Shown here one piece after another: positions 12,025 to 17,335 of a stretch of DNA of 17,335 nt (position 1 is the first letter of the stretch; the number at the start of each line of letters is the position of its first letter). Both the position numbers and the translations under genes were made by a program. The DNA comes from an uncultured Candidatus Altimarinota bacterium (GTDB lineage: Bacteria > Patescibacteriota > Gracilibacteria > BD1-5 > UBA6164). Location of the stretch: positions 1 through 17,335 of the forward strand of contig CALMDL010000266.1 of the NCBI GenBank assembly GCA_937864995.1, read 5' to 3'. The notes beneath the pieces are model-generated. The model saw nothing but the letters and a program-made list of their open reading frames with translations. It made no database searches and had not been told where the DNA came from.

Positions 12025-12491
12025 TATAAATATTTTTTCATCATAATCTTAGCTTCTCGATCCATTGTTCTTTCTTTTAAAGTTTGCTTTTTATCATAAT
12101 TTTTCTTTCATTTTGCTAATCATACTCTCAATTTAATCAAACTTCAAACAAAATATAATTCAAGTGGAATTATAGAAAAACCAGGCTCTTTTGATTTTCA
12201 AGAAAGATAAATTATATCTTTTTTGTGTAAAAAAACTTTTCTTATTCTATCTGTTTCAACTCATTGTTTATTTGACAAAGTTTTCCATGCAGATACATGC
12301 ATTCATTTGACAAAAAGCTCATTATTTACAACAATAATATAAGATCATTTTAAGTTTACATGACCATTTCTAATACTTTTAACTTCATATCATTTAAGTT
12401 CTAATGCAGATTCATAAGTATTTAAAACTTCATAGTCAAAAAAAGCTTTTTTATTTTTTGTTATAAAATCATTTTTTAAATTTTTATTCAT
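12024..12491 (-). CDS. smpB: SsrA-binding protein SmpB (trans-translation)
   Basis: 155 aa, full length. SmpB binds tmRNA and brings it to stalled ribosomes. Family signatures in order: NKKAFFDYEVLNTYESALEL, GYEVKSIRNGHVNLKGSY with the glycine before YEVKS as TGA, ELFVKGMHVS, RIRKVFLHKKDIIYL, GFSIIPLELYF, LRVGLAKGKKNYDKKQTLKE and a basic C-tail (REAKIMMKKYL) that would reach into the mRNA channel. Its ATG overlaps the end of the M23 peptidase gene by eight bases, so it is probably translationally coupled. It is the last gene of the operon; the partner tmRNA gene (ssrA) is not in the window. Confidence 0.96.
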
Positions 12492-13644
12492 TTTTTCAAA
12501 ATATATTATATTGATTTTCTAAGATATATTTTTCACTTTCTCATTTGAAATACCAATTCCATTTCATATATTCATCAACAGAATATGGAATTTTTCTAGT
12601 ATCAATATAAGGATTTTTTCTTACTTCTATATGTAAGTGATAATCTGTATAATTTTTATCTGGAACTCATGTTATTCAAACAGTTCAAAGAGCTTGTCAT
12701 TTAAAAACAACATCTCAAACTTTAATATTTGAATAAACTTCATTTAAATGAGAATAAAATGCAACATCTCATTTCATAGTTTTTACCCAAACTTGTTTTC
12801 CTCTAAGTATATCTAGATTTTTAATTCTATCTGCCTGAGTCAATTCTCAGGTTGTTTTAAGTTTATCTAAATCAACAAAATCAAATTTATCAACAACTCT
12901 AATAACCAATCAATAATCAAGTGAAACAACTGTTTCTCAAAAATTTGTATCAAAATCCCATCATTCATGTACTCAATTTGTATATGATTCTCTATAAGGT
13001 CTTCAAGCATTTGGTAGCTTACTTGGAACTGTAGTTAAAGAAGATCATTTTATAGGAGTAATATATTTTTCTTCTCTTTTTTTAACTAAATCATAAATAA
13101 ATTCTCTTAGATATTTTAGTTCTTGTAATTTTCTATTTTCTCTCAAAAAATCATATTTACTTAAATGAATTGATTTATTATAAGTTTCAAATGATTTTAA
13201 GTTCAATATTTTTGCATCAATATTTGATAAATATTTTTTTAATTTCAAATCAGAATAATCCAAATAAGTTGAATATAATGAATAATTTGATGCAATATTA
13301 AGTATAGTTTCCAAATTTAAATCTCAAGAAGAAAATGTTGTTTTAATATTTTGTTTTGTACATTTTTCTTGAGTAAGAAATACCTCAAAAATATAATAAT
13401 TTGAAGTTTTTTCAATGATTTTACCTGAAACACCACATTCTCAAGAAATAGAAATATTATCCAAATTTTCTTTTGTTTTTATTAGAATTTTTGTTTTATT
13501 TAAACCAAAACTATCTAAAAATATATTGTCTGATAATTTAAATTCAATTTCTCACAAATTTCATGCAAAAACTAGAGAATATCAAAATCAAATACTGAAA
13601 AAAGAAACAAGTAATATCCAAAATGAAATAATTTTTTTATTCAT
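12484..13644 (-). CDS. Secreted M23-family metallopeptidase (LytM-type)
   Basis: 386 aa. The N-terminus (MNKKIISFWILLVSFFSIG) is a signal peptide or membrane anchor, so the enzyme acts outside the inner membrane, probably cutting peptidoglycan cross-bridges. The middle (about 110-210) is charged and helical, possibly a coiled coil. The C-terminal catalytic domain carries the zinc ligands: HEGWDFD with H226 and D230 (HxxxD), then YSHLNEV, then YHLHIEV with H336 and H338 (HxH). Between these lie the family's usual VGDVVFKGQALGTVG turns. The reading frame continues through TGA at 12496-12498 to TAA at 12484. Forty-eight bases separate it from thiI upstream; it overlaps smpB downstream. Two cysteines near residues 70-95 may pair. 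Substrate is unknown; it could serve cell division or host-wall attack. Confidence 0.9.
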
Positions 13645-13692
13645 AAGGGGTAATTTTTTAATTTAATGTGAAATAATTATATTAAAATTTAA

Positions 13693-15189
13693 TTATTTTC
13701 AAGTTTTAATTCTACAAGAAGAATCATTTAAAATAGGTCTAAAAATTTTTACATTTAAAAACCCCTTTGCTTTCATAGCAACAGCCTGATTTTTTGAAAT
13801 CATTCATTTATTACAATAAAACAAATATGTTTTATTTTGGTCAAGTTTTTCAAATTCAAATGGTAAATCAAAAAATGGTATTTTTAATATTATTTGTCAT
13901 TCTACATTAAGAGGGCTTTCTTGAGATTTTAGCTCTTCTCTAACATCAATAATAATTTCATTTTCTCAAACAATAGAAACTATATCAATTTGCATATCTC
14001 ATTCTTTTTCTATTTCTAAAACCTCATCAATAAATTGAATTTTTTTATTATTTATAGCTTTTTCAAGTAAAGAATAATCAAAATTTTTCTCCTCATCTAA
14101 AATCTGTTCAAGCTTTGCTCAAGTTGCAGGCTTATCAGATATTACTCAACAATACTCTGGCATATTACAAGCTGAATTATATGTTCATATTTTCATACTT
14201 AAATCAATAATTTCTTGTTTATTATATGAAATCAATGGTCTAAGAACCAAAGTTTCACTTGCTTTATCAATAACAAACATATTTTTTAAAGTTTGACTCG
14301 AAACTTGTCATAAACTATCCCCCTTAATTATTGCATAATACTCGTTTTCTTTTGCTAAAATATCAGCAACCATTAAAAATAATCTTTTAAGAATAATTCA
14401 TCTAAATCTATGATTTATATCTTTCACAAGATGATTTATAATTTCCTCAAAATTAACAGTAATAAATTTAGCTTTATATCCTGAAGAAAAATTTTGCCGA
14501 AGATAATTTGATACTTCTTTTACTCATAATTCATGAGCAATTCAACCTAAATTAAAGAAAAGGTAATCCACTTTACATCATCTTTTCATCATAGAATAAG
14601 TTGATACTCCTGAATCAAATCAACCTGAAACTAAACTTATAACTTTATCTTGTGTTCAAACAGGATATCATCCTATTCAAAAATATTTAGATTTAACTAA
14701 ATAAAATTTATTATCTTTTATTTCTATATTTATAGTTACATCTGGGTTTTTAAGACTTACTTTAGAATTTGATGCTCTTTTTAAAAGTCATCATCATAAA
14801 TATCTTTCTGCATCTGTTGACTTAAAACTATGATCTCAAGTTCTTTTTACCCTAACAACAAAAGATTTTCATATTATACTATCTAGGTAGAAATCGCTAG
14901 CTTTTTCAAATATTTCACTTATATCATTAAAATCATATTCAACAACTTCTAAAAAACTCTCTATTCATGGCATTCTAGAAAGTGTTTTAATTAAATTATT
15001 AAATTGAAAATTTGATAATTGATTTCAAATAGTTATTTCTTGTCTATCCCGAAAAAATCTAGCTTTTATATTTGAATCAATTTTTTTAAATGCAAGATTA
15101 CAATTTGTTTGAAGAAAACTTAAATATTTTTTTCTAACTGGCTTAGATTTTATAAGTATTTCAGAGAATGGTTTCACTATAAATTTCAT
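13693..15189 (-). CDS. thiI: tRNA 4-thiouridine synthase ThiI, long form with rhodanese domain
   Basis: 498 aa. ThiI adenylates U8 of tRNA and exchanges oxygen for sulfur taken from a cysteine desulfurase; it can also supply sulfur for thiamine thiazole. The N-terminal part (about 1-165) is the ferredoxin-like plus THUMP tRNA-binding region. The PP-loop SGGFDSGVS is at 188-196. The conserved MPEYCGVIS carries Cys347, and the C-terminal rhodanese loop [15 protein letters not shown] carries Cys459. These match the two catalytic cysteines of E. coli ThiI (344 and 456). The core ([42 protein letters not shown]) looks strikingly like the gammaproteobacterial enzyme. Its ATG lies one base after the methyltransferase stop. 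No desulfurase gene is in the window. Confidence 0.96.
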
Positions 15190-15190
15190 A

Positions 15191-15745
15191 TTATTCTTTT
15201 ATCATCATTAAAATTCAGTCATCAGGATCTATAGGTAAAATATTGTATTTAATTTTATTTTCATCTAAATATGTCCATAAAGTAGGCATTTTATCATGAA
15301 ATTTTAATACATCATCAATTATAATAATTGCTCACGATTTTGCTTTTGGTAAACATAAATTTAAAAAATCTGCACTTCTTTTTTTCATACCATCAATAAA
15401 AATAAAATCAAAAAAATCATCTTGAAGCTTCGGTATTTCATCAAGAGCGTTTCATAATATTGAAGTAATAATATGGTCAACTTTTGCAATTTTAAAGTTT
15501 TCCAAAGCTTCACCTTGAGATTTAGGAGAAAAATCTATTGTAACTAAATGACCATTATTTTTTTCAAGCTCAATTGCAAAATTTATACCACTAAATCAAT
15601 TAGCAGTTCAAATTTCAAGCATATTTTTTGTTTTTGATATTTTAATCAAATCCACAAGAAATTTAGCATTAGTATCGCTTATATTTGGTACTGTATTTTC
15701 TATTCAATATTTTCTTAAATCAGTCAAAAATAATTGTCTATCCAT
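15191..15745 (-). CDS. Class I SAM-dependent O-methyltransferase
   Basis: 184 aa. Motif I EIGTANG (44-50) binds S-adenosylmethionine; VTIDFSP with Asp71 is motif II; FIFIDGMKKRSADFL and GAIIIIDDVLKF give the metal-linked acidic residues of the small Methyltransf_3/Methyltransf_24 type. Close relatives include catechol O-methyltransferase-like enzymes and TrmR, which methylates 5-hydroxyuridine at the tRNA wobble position. Because thiI follows after one base, a tRNA substrate is an attractive but unproven guess. It is the first gene of the four-gene operon. Its start has only an A/T-rich leader and no Shine-Dalgarno. Confidence 0.85.
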
Positions 15746-15772
15746 ATATTTTTTTAAAATAAAATTTGACTT

Positions 15773-15800
15773 AAGTTATCCATTTTTTATTTTTTTGCAA
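15773..15800 (-). promoter_or_regulatory. Candidate promoter of the methyltransferase operon
   Basis: On the minus strand TTGCAA (15800 to 15795; four of six -35 matches) is followed after 16 bases by TAACTT (15778 to 15773; three of six -10 matches), about 30 bases before the ATG at 15745. The match is weak and the region is AT-rich, so chance is a real alternative. A transcript must nevertheless start in this divergent gap. Confidence 0.3.
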
Positions 15801-15818
15801 TATTTTACCAAAAAAAAT

Positions 15819-15847
15819 TTGTATTTTTAGTAAATTTTAAATATAAT
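15819..15847 (+). promoter_or_regulatory. Probable promoter of the pilin pair
   Basis: A perfect -10 box TATAAT (15842-15847) lies 17 bases after TTGTAT (15819-15824), a partial -35. Transcription would begin near 15854, leaving a leader of about 30 bases before the ATG at 15885. The gap 15746-15884 holds no gene and serves both directions. Confidence 0.6.
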
Positions 15848-15884
15848 ACAAAAGTATTAAATTTAATTAATAATAAATTTGTTT

Positions 15885-16238
15885 ATGAAAAAAAGTTTAT
15901 ACGCTATTGCTTGAGTTGCATTAACAGCTTTAAATCAAGCTAACGCTGCAATTGATCCAGGTACAGTTACTGATGATAGAATAGTTTCAGATGGTACTGC
16001 TGATACTGTTGTTCAATGATATATAGCTAATATTTTAGGATTTTTATATTTAGTTGCAGTATTATACTGACTATGGGGATGATTTAACATTTTAACTGCT
16101 GGTTGAGATGAAGATAAAGTTAAAACTTGAAAAACTGTTTTCATTAATGCATTAATTTGAATAGTTGTTATATTCTTAGTAGGTACTATTGTAGAATTAT
16201 TAATAAAAACTATTATCGGTGCAGGTGGTACAGCATAA
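15885..16238 (+). CDS. Small pilin-like membrane protein (type IV secretion VirB2/TrbC-type), first of two
   Basis: 117 aa. A signal peptide ends near Ala21 (NQANA). A short polar segment precedes two hydrophobic helices: about 46-70 (GFLYLVAVLYGLWGGFNIL) and about 85-110 (TVFINALIGIVVIFLVG). They are joined by a conserved charged loop, TAGGDEDKVKTGKT. This layout, length and loop are those of the VirB2/TrbC-type pilins, including the group often annotated as T4SS pilin in candidate phyla genomes. It would be cleaved, stay in the membrane and polymerise or act as a membrane component. The second, paralogous gene follows after 11 bases. In-frame TGA is read as glycine throughout, for example in LYGLWGGF. 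No ATPase or channel genes accompany it here. Confidence 0.75.
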
Positions 16239-16249
16239 TAAATTTAAAA

Positions 16250-16621
16250 ATGAAAAACTTAAAAAAAATATTATACATAGCAATTTGATATACATTTTTT
16301 AGTTTAAATAAAGCTTTTTGAGCATTATTCTGAACTGATAAGATAAATACATGATTGATGTGAGATACAGATAATGTTGATGTTGTTATTCAAGATTATA
16401 CTGCTTACTTATTATGATTTTTATATTTAGTTGCTGTTATCTACTGACTATATGGTTGATTTAAAATATTAACTGCAGGAGAAGATGATGATCAAGTAAA
16501 AACTTGAAAAACAATTATTATTCAAGCTCTTATCTGAATAGTTATAATATTTTTAGCAGGACCTATTGTAAATTTCTTTTTATGAAATTGAGGTAGTAAT
16601 ACTGGTATAATTTGAGAATAA
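16250..16621 (+). CDS. Small pilin-like membrane protein, paralogue of the preceding gene
   Basis: 123 aa. A hydrophobic N-terminal signal (about 1-25) is followed by a polar stretch and two helices, about 50-74 and 88-111, joined by TAGEDDDQVKTGKT. Aligned with its neighbour, the core GFLYLVAV(L/I)YGL(W/Y)GGF(N/K)ILTAG and VKTGKT...ALIGIV(V/I)IFL(V/A)G is nearly identical, while the N-terminus and tail differ. This indicates a tandem duplication with divergence of the exposed ends. The pair is co-transcribed (11-base gap) and followed by a terminator that starts at its stop codon. It could be a second, minor pilin or a variant subunit. Confidence 0.75.
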
Positions 16622-16650
16622 AAAATAATCCTTTAAAAAGGATTATTTTT
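16621..16650 (+). terminator. Hairpin terminator after the pilin pair
   Basis: An inverted repeat (16621-16633 with 16638-16650, core AATCC/GGATT, loop of four) begins at the last base of the stop codon and ends in a T run, the form of an intrinsic terminator. Confidence 0.85.
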
Positions 16651-16681
16651 TTGTTTAAAAAAACTAGAAATAAGCTAATTT

Positions 16682-16710
16682 TTGCATATAATCAAACATA
16701 TTTTTATTAT
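16682..16710 (+). promoter_or_regulatory. Candidate leuS promoter(s)
   Basis: Two options overlap. TTGCAT (16682-16687) and TATTAT (16705-16710) have a 17-base spacer and would give a very short leader. Alternatively the perfect TATAAT at 16687-16692, without a clear -35, would give a leader of about 25 bases. The gap between the terminator and leuS holds nothing else that I can see. Confidence 0.4.
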
Positions 16711-16724
16711 TTTTATAAAAAAGA

Positions 16725-17335
16725 ATGTACAACCATAAAGAAATAGAAGCAAAATGGCAAGCTTATTGGGAAGAAAATAAAACATTTAAAGTGAAAAACC
16801 CTTCTACAGATGAACTTACGAAAGGGCAAGCAAAACCAAAATATTATACACTAGATATGTTCCCTTACCCTTCTGGAGCTGGTCTTCATGTATGACATCC
16901 AGAATGAATGACAGCAAATGATATAGTTGCTAGATATAAAAATGCTTGTGGTTACAATGTACTTCATCCAATGTGATGGGACGCTTTTTGATTACCTGCT
17001 GAAAATTATGCTATAAAAACTGGAACTCATCCTAGAATTACAACAGATGAAAATATAAAAACATTTAAATCTCAAATCAAAAAATTGGGATTTTCTTATG
17101 ATTGGGATAGAGAAATAGATACAACTGATCCAAAATATTATAAATGGACTCAATGGATATTTTTAAAATTATTTGAAAAAGGTCTAGCATATGAACAAGA
17201 TTTGCCTATAAATTATTGTCCATCTTGCAAAACTTGACTAGCTAATGAGGAAGTATTAAATGACTTTACTTGTGATAGATGTGGTACAAAAGTAGAAAAG
17301 AAAAAAATCAGACAATGGGTTTTAGGTATAACTAA
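16725..17335 (+). CDS. leuS: Leucyl-tRNA synthetase, N-terminal part (runs off the right edge)
   Basis: The first 203 codons of LeuRS, the class I enzyme that charges tRNA-Leu. The Rossmann start [17 protein letters not shown] (45-61) contains the HIGH motif as HVGH; HPMGWDAFGLPAENYA and GTHP follow. [15 protein letters not shown] and [16 protein letters not shown] are the start of the inserted zinc-binding and editing region. Five TGA codons are in frame (16893, 16905, 16974, 16989, 17235); the first four fall exactly on invariant glycines, and TGG codes for W beside one of them. This gene fixes the genetic code of the window. The KMSKS motif lies beyond the edge. The start [15 protein letters not shown] is standard for bacterial LeuRS; only an A-rich leader precedes it. 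Confidence 0.97.

Noticed and set aside
13415..13666. Plus-strand open frame of 83 codons
   Set aside because: It is antisense to the N-terminal part of the M23 peptidase gene and extends into the gap before it; no motif or promoter supports it.
16725..17335. UGA read as tryptophan (table 4, mycoplasma-like)
   Set aside because: The TGA codons lie on invariant glycines of LeuRS, and tryptophan is encoded by TGG in the same gene.

Overview
The window comes from a very AT-rich bacterium that reads UGA as glycine (translation table 25). The proof is leuS at the right edge: in-frame TGA codons sit at invariant glycines of leucyl-tRNA synthetase (HVGH and HPEG near the HIGH motif, HPMGWDAFGLP), while tryptophan is encoded by TGG in the same gene. 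The same holds in serS, smpB and thiI. This code is known from Absconditabacteria (SR1) and Gracilibacteria of the candidate phyla radiation, so the source is most likely a member of one of these; the sequence does not let me say which. With the standard code almost every gene here looks shattered. With only TAA and TAG as stops the window is densely and cleanly coding, with eight genes and no gene-free stretch longer than about 140 bases.

Layout. Positions 2-10555 (minus) are one uninterrupted reading frame of at least 3,518 codons that runs off the left edge. It encodes a giant secreted, modular protein: signal peptide, an N-terminal region that may resemble a C25/gingipain fold, Ig-like domains, an FG-GAP/VCBS-type calcium-binding segment, a DUF11-like domain, thrombospondin-3-like calcium repeats, a cysteine-rich block, and a proline-rich rod. 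Next is serS (10669-11928, minus). Then comes a four-gene minus-strand operon, transcribed in the order O-methyltransferase, thiI, secreted M23 peptidase, smpB (15745 down to 12024), which ends in a strong hairpin terminator. A divergent promoter region of 139 bases (15746-15884) separates it from two tandem, paralogous small pilin-like proteins on the plus strand (15885-16621), a terminator, and the 5' part of leuS (16725 to the right edge).

Together the window mixes translation housekeeping (two aminoacyl-tRNA synthetases, tRNA 4-thiolation, trans-translation) with cell-surface machinery (giant adhesin-like protein, M23 peptidase, VirB2/TrbC-type pilins). The surface genes would suit a host-attached or predatory epibiont, as known for this lineage, but that role is inferred from domain architecture and lifestyle knowledge and is not shown by the sequence.
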